Source: Lewinellaceae bacterium (GTDB lineage Bacteria > Bacteroidota > Bacteroidia > Chitinophagales > Saprospiraceae). From it: DNA of 38,635 nt. Within the stretch, counting starts at the first letter, position 1. Every line of letters begins with the position of its first letter. The stretch is from positions 1 through 38,635 of the forward strand of contig JACJXV010000035.1 of the NCBI GenBank assembly GCA_020636445.1, given 5' to 3'. Below are positions 24,454 through 33,161 of the stretch, one piece after another. The notes below the pieces were generated by a model. The model did no database searches, was not told where the DNA came from, and saw only the letters and a list, made by a program, of their open reading frames with translations. The translations under genes and the position numbers were made by a program.

Positions 24454-25034
24454 CTTTTATTTAGGGCTGTAAAGAAAAATTATTACCCTATAATTTCAAT
24501 GAAATTTTGTGGGATCTAAGTTAGACTTTAGCCATTTGAGCGGTCAAGCAGGTCAATAACTTTTTTATCGGCCTTTACCGGTGGCGCGTTAAGAAATGGA
24601 ACGGCCTATAGTAGGTATGAAAGCCAACGAAACGTCCGCCGGAAAGGTGTTTGAGCTAACGCAATTGGTTATATGACAACGTGTTAATCAGGCAATCACA
24701 AAAGGTAAATCAGGATTCTCAGCGATAGAGCGAGTTTCTTTCCGGCAGTGTAGTGCCCCTAATTAATGCTAAAAAAAGGTGGATACTTTACCCTAATTGC
24801 CGCTTCATTTTAGCGTCAGCGGTAACAGCCTTGGGCTTTTTGCTTCTTTTTGGGCCAAGCCAAAAAGAAGGTGCACCTAGCTGGTGGTAATTCAGCATAA
24901 GATCATTTTTTCCTTCCTTAATACTAAAAAGTCAAAACCTGCCTCGCGATACGGCTAAGAAATTCATATTGGAATGTGCTTTTTAAAAACAGTTAAAGTC
25001 TAGTTTAATTTTTCTTTACAGCCTTAACTTTTAT
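24454..25034. mobile_element. MITE-like element with 22-bp terminal inverted repeats and a 7-bp direct repeat
   Basis: The ends at 24461-24482 and 25006-25027 are inverted copies with one mismatch in 22 bp; the shared core is GGCTGTAAAGAAAAATTA. Immediately outside, CTTTTAT occurs on both sides in direct orientation (24454-24460 and 25028-25034), as a target-site duplication would; with flanking bases the direct match is ACTTTTATTT. A second pair, TAGACTTTA (24522-24530 and inverted at 24994-25002), lies inside. The 567-bp interior has no ORF of useful length and encloses the second 302-bp repeat copy. It looks like a non-autonomous transposon; the parent transposase is not in the window, and I do not assign an IS family. 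Confidence 0.6.
24569..24870 (+). repeat. Structured dispersed repeat, copy 2 (302 bp)
   Basis: Second copy of the 20754-21056 repeat, in the same orientation. The stem-forming blocks are conserved while the linkers differ. Its terminal hairpin is CTTCTTTTTGG (24843-24853) with CCAAAAAGAAG (24860-24870) around loop GCCAAG. Relative to copy 1 two T-A pairs have become G-C pairs on both arms with the loop unchanged, so pairing is kept. It sits wholly inside the MITE-like element. No gene is seen in 24871-25005. Confidence 0.85.
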
Positions 25035-25050
25035 TTTCAAATTTTTCAGA

Positions 25051-25671
25051 CTAATAGCCGCTTCCTTCATCAACAAGCCTGGCAAGTTTTACCAAATCTT
25101 TATGTACATCCATAACTTGCTTAATCAGCGACTGCTGGCCGTCATTCTGGATAATGTAATGGGAGCGGCGGGCTTTTTCTTCATCAGGCAGCTGATTATC
25201 GATTCGGGCTTCGACAGCAGCCCGGGTTACGCCATCGCGGTCCATTACCCGTTGAATTCGCAATTCCCGGGGCGCATACACCATAATAATTTTGTCCAGC
25301 AACTGATAGCTGCCACTTTCATAAAGCAAGGCCGCTTCCTTGAGGGTGTACGGAGCTTCGTGTTCATGTTCCTGCTGCCAGTGAATTAAATCCAACCCTA
25401 CTGCCGGATGAACCAGGGCATTCAGTTGTTGGAGCATCTCGGGCTGGGTAAACGCTTGTGCACTGATATGACCGCGGTTTAATGTCCCATCAGCGTTATA
25501 GGCCTGCTCGCCAAACAATGATTTTACACCTGCGACCAGGGACGCATTATGTTGCATGAGCCACTTTGCACGTTCATCGGCATTGTAAACAGGAATGCCC
25601 ATTAAGGAAAAAATCCGGCAAACCGTACTCTTTCCGCTTCCTATACCACCTGTGATTCCTACTTTTAGCAT
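25051..25671 (-). CDS. coaE: Dephospho-CoA kinase
   Basis: 206 residues from the ATG at 25669-25671 (MLKVGITGGIGSGKSTVCRI); an ATG six codons upstream is also possible. It is the last enzyme of coenzyme A synthesis and phosphorylates the 3'-hydroxyl of dephospho-CoA with ATP. The P-loop GGIGSGKST (8-16), the substrate motif YNADERAKWLM, and the LID-region YAPRELRIQRVMDRDG are visible. Normal length. It is divergent from the nuclease gene across a 59-bp gap that carries a plus-strand -7 element at 25699-25706. Confidence 0.95.
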   Translation of the reverse strand: MLKVGITGGIGSGKSTVCRIFSLMGIPVYNADERAKWLMQHNASLVAGVKSLFGEQAYNADGTLNRGHISAQAFTQPEMLQQLNALVHPAVGLDLIHWQQEHEHEAPYTLKEAALLYESGSYQLLDKIIMVYAPRELRIQRVMDRDGVTRAAVEARIDNQLPDEEKARRSHYIIQNDGQQSLIKQVMDVHKDLVKLARLVDEGSGY

Positions 25672-25698
25672 ATGTTCGGTTATTGGCACTTAATTTAC

Positions 25699-25706
25699 TA
25701 TTTTTG
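25699..25706 (+). promoter_or_regulatory. Putative -7 element of the nuclease-HerA operon
   Basis: TATTTTTG matches TAnnTTTG exactly, 24 bases upstream of the ATG at 25731. No clean TTTG -33 element at the normal spacing is visible. Confidence 0.5.
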
Positions 25707-25730
25707 GGGAAAAGGGAGTAGTTCCAATTC

Positions 25731-26630
25731 ATGGCAAAATTGCGCACCAACCACGCCCGTGAGGGAAAAATGGGAAATGTCGTTTTACGCATTGGCCTTT
25801 TTGCTGCCTTACTGCTGGGTTTATTTGTAGTAGCCAGGCTGCTCAGCGATACGTACCTGCAGGAAGAACTGGCACCTGCACTCCAGGATAAACTCGATGA
25901 CCGGTCGTATTACCTACCAACCTCCACAACAGGGCAAGTAGTCTCCCATACTCATTTCACCCTCTCCTATGCCGAACCCCATGAACAAGCCGAATGGGTG
26001 GCTTTCATCCTCACGCGGGAGCGATTACAGTTGCCCCGTGTAGAACGGACGAACCGGTTTACTGAAGATCCACTGGTGAAAACCGGTTCTGCTACCTGGT
26101 ATGATTATCGGGGATCCGGATTTGACCGGGGGCATTTAGCCGCTGCAGCGGATATGTCATTTGACCAGGTGGCCATGGAGGAAAGCTTCCTGATGAGTAA
26201 TATCAGTCCGCAAGAACGGGCATTCAACCATGGAATTTGGCGGGAGCTGGAAGAGCTCACCCGGGATTGGGCCCGCAAATTTATAAAACTGTACGTAGTT
26301 ACGGGGCCGGTGCTGACCTTACCCGTCAAAAAGTACATTGGTAAAAATGAAGTGAGTGTGCCAGCAGCGTATTATAAAGTACTCCTGGATTTATCCGAAC
26401 CCGAACTTAAAGGCATCGGTTTTCTGATCCCCAATGAAATAAGCGAACAACCCCTGGCGGATTTTGCCGTAAGCATTGATTCGGTAGAAACCCTGACGGG
26501 GATAAATTTTTTTCCACAGCTAATGACGTCAGAACTGGAAAGCTCTTTGGAAAAAAAATTCGACATTAAACGCTGGCCATTTAGTGCCAAAAAATTCGAA
26601 CTTCGCGTGAAGCGATGGAATAAAGAATAG
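25731..26630 (+). CDS. DNA/RNA non-specific endonuclease (NucA/NUC1 family), membrane-anchored or secreted
   Basis: 299 residues. The N-terminus is basic and then hydrophobic (about 17-37, VVLRIGLFAALLLGLFVVAR), a signal-anchor or signal peptide. The beta-beta-alpha-metal nuclease domain spans about 75-290. The catalytic DRGH motif is at 132-135 (His135 as general base), and the Mg-binding Asn lies in SNISPQERAFNHGIWRELE (Asn166, with Glu173 nearby). All key residues are present, so it should degrade DNA and RNA outside the cytoplasm. A later in-frame ATG at 25770 is possible. It runs into the HerA-like gene with a 14-bp gap. Confidence 0.9.
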   Translation: MAKLRTNHAREGKMGNVVLRIGLFAALLLGLFVVARLLSDTYLQEELAPALQDKLDDRSYYLPTSTTGQVVSHTHFTLSYAEPHEQAEWVAFILTRERLQLPRVERTNRFTEDPLVKTGSATWYDYRGSGFDRGHLAAAADMSFDQVAMEESFLMSNISPQERAFNHGIWRELEELTRDWARKFIKLYVVTGPVLTLPVKKYIGKNEVSVPAAYYKVLLDLSEPELKGIGFLIPNEISEQPLADFAVSIDSVETLTGINFFPQLMTSELESSLEKKFDIKRWPFSAKKFELRVKRWNKE

Positions 26631-26644
26631 CAATATTAAGTGTT

Positions 26645-28249
26645 ATGACGAGTAAAGACAAGTTTGTTCAAACCATGAGTGAAGGCTATACCTTCAAAGG
26701 TGAGTGCATGGTTTTAGGTGGAGCAATGATTGATGGCGAATGCCAGACGAATACCTTGGTGAAAGCCCCTCTGCGGATGTTTAACCGCCACGGCCTGATA
26801 AGTGGTGCCACGGGTACCGGGAAAACCAAAACATTGCAGGTCATTGCCGAACAACTTTCGGGGGCCGGGGTGCCAACGCTCCTGATGGATGTAAAAGGTG
26901 ACCTCTCCGGTATCGCCATGACCAGTCCTGGCCATCCGAAAATTGACGAACGCCATCAGAAAATTGGCATTCCTTATACTCCCGGTGGAAATCCTGTAGA
27001 GTTTTTGAGTCTTTCGGAGGAAAAGGGCGTGCGCCTTCGGGCTACGGTTACGGAATTTGGTCCGGTGCTATTCTCCCGGATGCTGAATTTGTCTGATGCC
27101 CAATCGGGAGTGCTGGCGATTATCTTCAAGTACTGCGACGATAATGAAATCCCGCTGGTGGATCTGGAAGACCTGCGTAAAGTGATCCAATATGTCACTG
27201 ATTTGGGTAAAGAAGAGATTTCCAGAGAATATGGTTCCATTTCCACTTCCTCAGCTGGTTCTATCCTCCGAAAGGTTGTGGAACTGGAACAACAAGGGGC
27301 CAGCCGCTTTTTTGGCGAGCCTTCCTTTGAGGTGGACGATCTGTGTCGGATTGATGATCGCGGCCGGGGAATTATTTCCATTTTGCGCTTAACGGATATT
27401 CAGGATCGGCCGAAGTTGTTTTCTACGTTTATGATCCAGATGCTGGCCGAAGTTTACGCCAATTTCCCAGAGGAAGGAGATTTGGAAAAACCCAAATTGG
27501 TCCTGTTTATTGATGAAGCCCACCTGGTCTTCGAAGAAGCTTCCAAAGCACTCCTCGATCAGATTGAGATCATCATGAAACTGATTCGCTCCAAAGGTAT
27601 TGGGATCTTTTTTGTCACCCAAAACCCCGCGGATATTCCCGATGCAGTATTAGGCCAGCTGGGGATGAAAGTGCAGCATGCCCTGCGTGCGTTCACGGCC
27701 AGAGATCGCAAGGCCATCAAACTGGCCGCGGAGAACTTCCCCATTTCCGATTTCTATCCGGTAGACGAGCTGCTTACGCAATTAGGTACCGGCGAAGCCC
27801 TGGTAACCGTTCTGAATGACAAGGGTATTCCTACACCGCTGGTACAAACCTTACTGCGTGCTCCGCAGTCACGAATGGATGTCCTGACGGACAGCGAGCT
27901 CGAAGGCATTGTTAGCCGGTCACCCCTGGTGCCTCGTTACAATAAGGTTGTTGACCGTGAAAGTGCGAAAGAAATTCTCCAGCGGAAAATGGATTTCGCA
28001 GTAGAGGCAGAGGAGCAGGAAACCCGCCGGCAGGATTTGGAAAAGGCTCGCAAAGAAGCTTCCCGGACTACAACCACAAGCAGCGGTCGTACCTCAACCC
28101 GTAAGCAGAAATCCGTTTTTGACGAGTTGGTGAACAGCCCGACAACACGGCAGATTGGCCGGACCTTCGCCCGTGAGCTCACGCGGGGGTTGCTTTCCGT
28201 TTTAGGGGTGAGTTCCAGTCGTAGTCGAACCCGTACCCGAAAGAAATAA
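26645..28249 (+). CDS. HerA-like/YjgR-family (DUF853) ATPase
   Basis: 534 residues. It is a P-loop NTPase with Walker A GATGTGKT (54-61), Walker B LVLFIDEAHLVF (Asp290-Glu291), a sensor region FFVTQNPADIP and a C-terminal basic low-complexity tail ending SSRSRTRTRKK. The family (E. coli YjgR, DUF853) is related to HerA/FtsK helicases and translocases, but its job is not settled. It is co-transcribed with the upstream nuclease gene (14-bp gap). HerA-NurA pairs also join a helicase-like ATPase with a nuclease; here the nuclease is a different family and appears to be exported, so a direct partnership is doubtful. It ends at the hairpin 28269-28299. Confidence 0.88.
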   Translation: MTSKDKFVQTMSEGYTFKGECMVLGGAMIDGECQTNTLVKAPLRMFNRHGLISGATGTGKTKTLQVIAEQLSGAGVPTLLMDVKGDLSGIAMTSPGHPKIDERHQKIGIPYTPGGNPVEFLSLSEEKGVRLRATVTEFGPVLFSRMLNLSDAQSGVLAIIFKYCDDNEIPLVDLEDLRKVIQYVTDLGKEEISREYGSISTSSAGSILRKVVELEQQGASRFFGEPSFEVDDLCRIDDRGRGIISILRLTDIQDRPKLFSTFMIQMLAEVYANFPEEGDLEKPKLVLFIDEAHLVFEEASKALLDQIEIIMKLIRSKGIGIFFVTQNPADIPDAVLGQLGMKVQHALRAFTARDRKAIKLAAENFPISDFYPVDELLTQLGTGEALVTVLNDKGIPTPLVQTLLRAPQSRMDVLTDSELEGIVSRSPLVPRYNKVVDRESAKEILQRKMDFAVEAEEQETRRQDLEKARKEASRTTTTSSGRTSTRKQKSVFDELVNSPTTRQIGRTFARELTRGLLSVLGVSSSRSRTRTRKK

Positions 28250-28268
28250 GGTCTTATACTGACCCCAG

Positions 28269-28299
28269 GGCCGTAGTCTTACGAAACAGGACTACGGCC
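28269..28299. terminator. Hairpin between convergent HerA-like and thioredoxin-like genes
   Basis: A perfect 10-bp stem GGCCGTAGTC (28269-28278) with GACTACGGCC (28290-28299) around an 11-base loop. Its right arm overlaps the thioredoxin-like stop codon by one base. Neither side has a strong T-run, so it is a plausible bidirectional transcript end rather than a textbook terminator. Confidence 0.6.
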
Positions 28300-28880
28300 T
28301 ATTGGTTGCGCCCGGGAGCATTAGGTGCTGGTGACGCTGGTGGGTTGTTCTCCTTCAGGTATTGAGACCAGGGCTTGTTTTTATAGCTATTGGCGCCAAA
28401 GTATTGGGCAATAAGCAGTAATTCAGCTGCGGTGCGGAACCCACTAAACGATTGGATGATCTCCAAGTTTTCGTCAAAAAAGACAATACTGGGAAAGCTA
28501 TGATTTCCCTGTAGCAATTTGGTGACTAATTCGTTATAGCCCCGCATACCTGCCGTACTGTTATAGTGATACACCTTGTTTTGGTATTCCAGATCAGCGC
28601 GTTCCTGTGCATTTAACCGAACGGGGTAGAAGTTTTTATTAATGTACTGGACCACTGCGGGGTCTTGCATACTTTCGGTATCCAATTTTTTGCACCAGCT
28701 ACACCAATCGGTATACACTTCAAGGATAATTTTTTTATGCGTCGTTTCCTGTAACTGTTGCGCATCCTGCCAGGATAACCAGCGAATCCCATCACTTGCT
28801 CCGGCAGACTGCCCCGACGCTTGTCTGGTCCCCAGGACTAACAAGGTGGATAGTAGCATGGTGTAGGTAAGTTTTCTCAT
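28299..28880 (-). CDS. Periplasmic thioredoxin-fold protein
   Basis: 193 residues. An N-terminal signal peptide (about 1-23, TMLLSTLLVLGTRQASGQ) is followed by a thioredoxin fold with active-site motif DWCSWCKKLD (Cys60, Cys63). It resembles the thioredoxin_7/DUF255-like proteins of Bacteroidota, often disulfide reductases or chaperone-like proteins in the periplasm. The C-terminus is Pro/Ala-rich (NPPASPAPNAPG). Just before the start codon the minus strand carries TTGACA and TATAAT with a 15-base gap, which could be a promoter, though it leaves little or no leader. Substrate unknown. Confidence 0.85.
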   Translation of the reverse strand: MRKLTYTMLLSTLLVLGTRQASGQSAGASDGIRWLSWQDAQQLQETTHKKIILEVYTDWCSWCKKLDTESMQDPAVVQYINKNFYPVRLNAQERADLEYQNKVYHYNSTAGMRGYNELVTKLLQGNHSFPSIVFFDENLEIIQSFSGFRTAAELLLIAQYFGANSYKNKPWSQYLKENNPPASPAPNAPGRNQ

Positions 28881-28981
28881 TACCGAAGATTATACCTTTT
28901 AAATTTTCCTGTCAAATCCAATGTCTAAAAAACAAAAATGCAGGGATTGCTATGGTATTACCTACTCACTTTAATGTATGT

Positions 28982-30040
28982 TTAACGTTTGGCGGGGGCC
29001 CGGTACCATTCCAACAAATCATCCGCCAGTGCTTCCCTGTGAATGGGTTCCAGGGGAAGCAGGGGGGCTGGTATTCCATTGGGTAAGGCTGTTGCACTCC
29101 GCAAAACCCGGGCCTCATCCCAAAGCCCTGCATCCAGAAAGGCATGTAGCAGGGTAGGGCCCCCTTCCACCAGGAGAACGGTAATATTTCGCTGTGCTAA
29201 TTCATGTAAAATAGTGGGTAATTGGAAATCAGCAGCTGGAATGGGAATCACTTGCGCATTCCCCGGAGCATAGGCATTAGGCTGCCAGTTTTCAGCAGCC
29301 ACCACGACACAAGTTGCAATATCCCGGTTAAAAACCTGTAAATGTGCCGGCAGGCGGCATTGCCGGTCAAGGACAATGCGCTGCGGGGATGGCCCCCAAA
29401 AAAGTCGATTGTCAAGTTGGGGGTCATCATGAAGAGCAGTAGTCGTTCCTACCAGAATTGCATCTACCTCACTGCGCCATTTATGTGCCAATCGCCGGGA
29501 ATACACATTCGTCAGCCAGAACCGCGAACGATCTTTGGGTGCCATATATCCATTAGTGCTCACTGCCATTTTTAGGATTACGTAGGGGCGATGCTCCCGG
29601 ACAAACGTGTTGCGAGGTTGCGCTAATTGATTACCTTCTTCGCTCAGGACATCGGTGATCACGTCAACCCCAGCCTGCCGCAACTGAGCTACCCCCGATC
29701 CGGCGACGCCTGGTGTCTGGTCAATCGCCGCGATAACAACGCGCGGAATTCGTTCGGCCAGAATCAGTCCGGTGCAGGGAGGCGTACGACCAAAAATACT
29801 GCACGGCTCCAGGGAAACATACAGCGTGGAAGCAGAAATCAACCCGCGATCAACCTCGCGGACACTGCGCACCGCATTTACTTCCGCATGTGCCTGGCCA
29901 TACTTTTGATGATAGCCTTCACCGATAATTCGATTCTGATGAACTAACACGGCACCTACCTGCGGATTAGGAGAAGTATAGGGCGCCCCAAGGCGTGCTA
30001 ATTCAAAACAACGGCGAATATAGGATTCATGATTAGCCAT
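28982..30040 (-). CDS. ribD: Riboflavin biosynthesis protein RibD (deaminase/reductase)
   Basis: 352 residues from the ATG at 30038-30040; a start five codons upstream is possible, but GGAGGG lies 7 bases before this ATG. It is bifunctional: the N-terminal zinc deaminase acts on the diaminohydroxy-phosphoribosylaminopyrimidine, and the C-terminal reductase reduces the product with NADPH. The zinc site is complete: His51 and Glu53 in HAEVNAV, Cys80 and Cys89 in PCSIFGRTPPC. The reductase half begins near 150 (YVILKMAVSTNGYMA) and includes VDAILVGTTTALHDDPQL. No other rib genes are in the window. Confidence 0.95.
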   Translation of the reverse strand: MANHESYIRRCFELARLGAPYTSPNPQVGAVLVHQNRIIGEGYHQKYGQAHAEVNAVRSVREVDRGLISASTLYVSLEPCSIFGRTPPCTGLILAERIPRVVIAAIDQTPGVAGSGVAQLRQAGVDVITDVLSEEGNQLAQPRNTFVREHRPYVILKMAVSTNGYMAPKDRSRFWLTNVYSRRLAHKWRSEVDAILVGTTTALHDDPQLDNRLFWGPSPQRIVLDRQCRLPAHLQVFNRDIATCVVVAAENWQPNAYAPGNAQVIPIPAADFQLPTILHELAQRNITVLLVEGGPTLLHAFLDAGLWDEARVLRSATALPNGIPAPLLPLEPIHREALADDLLEWYRAPAKR

Positions 30041-30311
30041 TACAGGTCCCTCCATAACACTCCATTTGGAAAATCTTTGTGAGAAAATACGTAAAATGAC
30101 TGTTCATTAAGGTATTTGTTTGTATCTTTCTAACAACAATACTTTGTTCCAGTCGTATACATCCGCACTATTGTCGGTTTGCTTCCTTCCCCAGTAGTAC
30201 ATTATACCGGCAATCCGCTGTTAAAGGATAATTACAACAATTCCCGTGATAGTATCGCCTCGTAGGTTCGCTCCTATTGGAGTGCTTGTGCTCATTTAAA
30301 ACACCAACAAC

Positions 30312-30914
30312 GTGCTGTACAAAGTAAAATTAAAAAACGCCGACGACACCGTACTATTAGATGACAAGGTCTATGAATACCTGACCACGGATTCATACCT
30401 GGTCAAAGTCGATTTTATCAACAATCTGCGTAAACACTCCAGTGGCTGCGCCGTTTTTCAGAAAACCTGGAAGAAGGCTGATGGTGGATATAAAACGGAA
30501 ACCATTTACCTGCACAAACTAATTGCTGAAAAGTTTTTGGTCGTCAGCAAGACTCAGGACCGCCGGTTGGTAGGAGCAAAAAATGGTAACAAACTGGATT
30601 GCCGACTTGAAAACCTGGTTTATCGCTCCCGATCGGTCGCCAGCCGTAAACGCAAAACCAGTAGTAAAGCCGGCTACACGGGAGTCTATAAGGAAAATAA
30701 CCGCTATCGGGCTGTTATTTCCGTCAACCGGAAATCAGTCCATATTGGCATGTTTAGCACTGCCGAAGAAGCCGCTATGGCTTACAATGCTATGTCCAAG
30801 AAATTGTATGGCGATGATGGCAAGCTGAACCAAATCAAACCCCGGGAGGAATGGGATCACGAACCTCCCAAGCCACCGGCAAAACGGGGCCGTAAACCGA
30901 AAGCAAAAGATTAA
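30312..30914 (+). CDS. AP2-domain protein with degenerate HNH-like N-terminal module
   Basis: 200 residues starting at GTG; no ATG offers a better start. The middle (about 70-105) has the HNH_3 layout HKLIAEKFL...NGNKLDCRLENLVY, but the His of the usual HKNG is Ala (GAKNG) and the Asn of DNR is Cys (DCR), so nuclease activity is doubtful. Residues about 116-175 form an AP2 DNA-binding domain (AGYTGVYKENNRYRAVISV...GMFSTAEEAAMAYNAMSKKL). The C-terminus is basic and Pro-rich (PPKPPAKRGRKPKAKD). HNH-AP2 proteins are typical homing-type endonucleases of phage and bacteria. This lone copy may be a domesticated DNA-binding protein. Divergent from ribD, no mobile element alongside. Confidence 0.75.
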   Translation: MLYKVKLKNADDTVLLDDKVYEYLTTDSYLVKVDFINNLRKHSSGCAVFQKTWKKADGGYKTETIYLHKLIAEKFLVVSKTQDRRLVGAKNGNKLDCRLENLVYRSRSVASRKRKTSSKAGYTGVYKENNRYRAVISVNRKSVHIGMFSTAEEAAMAYNAMSKKLYGDDGKLNQIKPREEWDHEPPKPPAKRGRKPKAKD

Positions 30915-31008
30915 CAGGGGAGTGAGGCTCCTGGCCTTGCCAACATTTTATTCACCTGCCCTGCATTCGGCATTTGCTGGATTATATAACTATCTACACA
31001 CTTTTTTT

Positions 31009-33141
31009 ATGAAAAACCGAATACTGCGTTGCTCCCTGTTAGCAGCATGCCTCTTTTTTCTGGTCCTCGGTCAGGTTGGAGCACAAAATTCCCTTTCCCT
31101 GGCTGCGCTGAAATCGTACCCTTTCCCCAATGAACTGACCGCTTCTGCCACTGGCTCACGTATCGCCTGGGCCTTTAACGAATCTGGCCTGCGTAATATT
31201 TATGTAGCGGAAGGGCCTTCTTTTGCTGCCCGTCGTCTGACCAGTTACCAGATGGATGATGGACAGGAGCTTACCAGTGTATCCGTGTCAGCTGATGGTA
31301 ATTGGGTTGTTTACCTACGTGGAGGAGACCATGGATCCAATTGGGATGATGGAGTACCGGTTAACCCAACCTTTACACCCACGCCGCCTAAGGTGCAAAT
31401 CTGGAGCGTTCCGTTTACAGGCGGAGAACCCAATTTGATTGGTGAAGGCGAAAATCCAACGATTTCCCCGCGTTCTGATCAAATTGTGTTTGAACGCAAC
31501 AACCAACTCTGGACGGCTCCCGTGGATGGTTCAGCTGCTGCCAAGCAACTATTCTCGGCGAGAGGTAATAATGGTTCCGCGGTTTGGTCCCCTGACGGCA
31601 GCCGCCTGGCATTTCGCTCTAACCGGGGTGATCATTCCTTCATTGGTGTATTTACTAACGCCGAAACGCCCATCCAATGGATTGCTCCCAGTTTTCATCG
31701 GGACGAATCTCCCCGTTGGTCCCCAACCGGCGATCAGCTGTGCTTTGTTCGCATGCCTGGAGGTGGTGGCGCTCCGGACTCCGTCCTTGTTCCCCGGCAT
31801 CAGGCCTGGGGCATTTATGTTGCCGACCTGGCGAATGGACAGACGCGGCGCATCTGGCAGGCGCCCCCGACACTGCGGGGTTCAGTACCCAGTACCCACG
31901 GGGGAACTAATCTTCACTGGGCTGCCAACCGCATTGTTTTTCTTTCCTACCACGATGGCTGGCCTCATTTATACTCGCTTGACCCACAAGGGGAGGGCAA
32001 AGAAGCCATGTTACTAACGGCAGGTAATTTTATGGCCGAACATATTTCATTAAGCCCTGATCGTAAATGGTTAGTTTTCGCGGGTAATACGGGGCCCGAT
32101 CCCCTGGATATTGATCGTCGCCATGTAGTCAGGGTACCCGTTGATCGCCCTGCGATGCAGGTAATGACACCGGGTAGTGGTCTCGAATGGTCTCCTGTTG
32201 TTACAGCTACCGGTGATCTGGTCTTTATTAGTGCAACGACCCAACGGCCGCCGATTCCAGCTACTATGCCAATGGCTGGTGGTCCGATGCGATTGATAGC
32301 ACAAGAGCGGATTCCCCAAAACTTCCCGGCATCCTCTTTGGTGACCCCCAAACAAGTCATTTTTCAAGCTGCCGATGGGGTAACTGTTCATGCCCAGTGG
32401 TTTGAGCGCAATGATGGCCGCCAGGAACGAAAGCCAGCCATCGTTTATATCCACGGGGGGCCACCCCGGCAAATGTTGCTGGGTTGGCATTATTCAGATT
32501 ATTACGCCAATGCATACGCCGAGAACCAATACCTTGCCAGTCAAGGGTTTATCGTCCTTAGTGTCAATTATCGCTTAGGCATCGGCTACGGCTATGAGTT
32601 TCACCGCCCTGCCGACGGCGGGACCAATGGCGCCTCGGAATACCGGGATATTAAAGCCGCCGGTGAATGGTTAGCCCGTCAACCACAGGTTGATCCTGCC
32701 CGTATTGGAGTATACGGCGGTTCTTACGGCGGATACCTGACCGCCATGGCCCTGGGCAAGGATTCCCGTTTATTTGCAGCGGGAGTCGATATCCATGGCG
32801 TCCATGACCGGACGAGTCGTACGCGCAATTTATTGCTTCCTGAAAGCTATGAACGCGCTCCTGATGCAGAACAAGCAGCCAGAGTGGCCTGGGAATCTTC
32901 ACCAATCGCCTGGGTATCTGGCTGGACTTCCCCTGTGCTGATTATTCATGGTGATGATGACCGGAATGTTCGCTTTTCCCAAAGCGTTGACCTGGTCCAG
33001 CGCCTGGAGGCAAAGGGTGTTCCGCTGGAAACCATGGTCGTGGTAGATGATACGCACCACTTCATGCTACATGCCAATGCAGTTAAGGTAGATGCAGCAA
33101 TAAGTGATTTTTTCGTAAGACGCTTTAAACCGGCGAAATAA
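31009..33141 (+). CDS. Secreted S9-family prolyl oligopeptidase-like serine peptidase
   Basis: 710 residues from the ATG at 31009; an in-frame start at 30922 would put 29 residues ahead of the signal peptide. A signal peptide (about 1-26, ending QVGAQ) exports it. Residues about 40-450 form a PD40/beta-propeller, visible in SPDGSRLAFRSN, SPTGDQLCFVR and LSPDRKWLVFAG. The C-terminal alpha/beta-hydrolase domain carries Ser572 (GGSYGGYL), Asp651 (HGDDDRNV) and His683 (VDDTHHF). All three are in family order (Ser-Asp-His), as in DPP IV/acylaminoacyl peptidases. It probably trims peptides in the periplasm for amino-acid uptake. Single gene, followed by a repeat-rich gap. Confidence 0.9.
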   Translation: MKNRILRCSLLAACLFFLVLGQVGAQNSLSLAALKSYPFPNELTASATGSRIAWAFNESGLRNIYVAEGPSFAARRLTSYQMDDGQELTSVSVSADGNWVVYLRGGDHGSNWDDGVPVNPTFTPTPPKVQIWSVPFTGGEPNLIGEGENPTISPRSDQIVFERNNQLWTAPVDGSAAAKQLFSARGNNGSAVWSPDGSRLAFRSNRGDHSFIGVFTNAETPIQWIAPSFHRDESPRWSPTGDQLCFVRMPGGGGAPDSVLVPRHQAWGIYVADLANGQTRRIWQAPPTLRGSVPSTHGGTNLHWAANRIVFLSYHDGWPHLYSLDPQGEGKEAMLLTAGNFMAEHISLSPDRKWLVFAGNTGPDPLDIDRRHVVRVPVDRPAMQVMTPGSGLEWSPVVTATGDLVFISATTQRPPIPATMPMAGGPMRLIAQERIPQNFPASSLVTPKQVIFQAADGVTVHAQWFERNDGRQERKPAIVYIHGGPPRQMLLGWHYSDYYANAYAENQYLASQGFIVLSVNYRLGIGYGYEFHRPADGGTNGASEYRDIKAAGEWLARQPQVDPARIGVYGGSYGGYLTAMALGKDSRLFAAGVDIHGVHDRTSRTRNLLLPESYERAPDAEQAARVAWESSPIAWVSGWTSPVLIIHGDDDRNVRFSQSVDLVQRLEAKGVPLETMVVVDDTHHFMLHANAVKVDAAISDFFVRRFKPAK

Positions 33142-33161
33142 ACCACCCCGGATGACGCGAA

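Noticed and set aside
26645..28249. HerA-NurA type defence or repair module with the adjacent nuclease
   Set aside because: The nuclease is of the NucA family and has an export signal, so it would be in a different compartment; no other defence genes are nearby.
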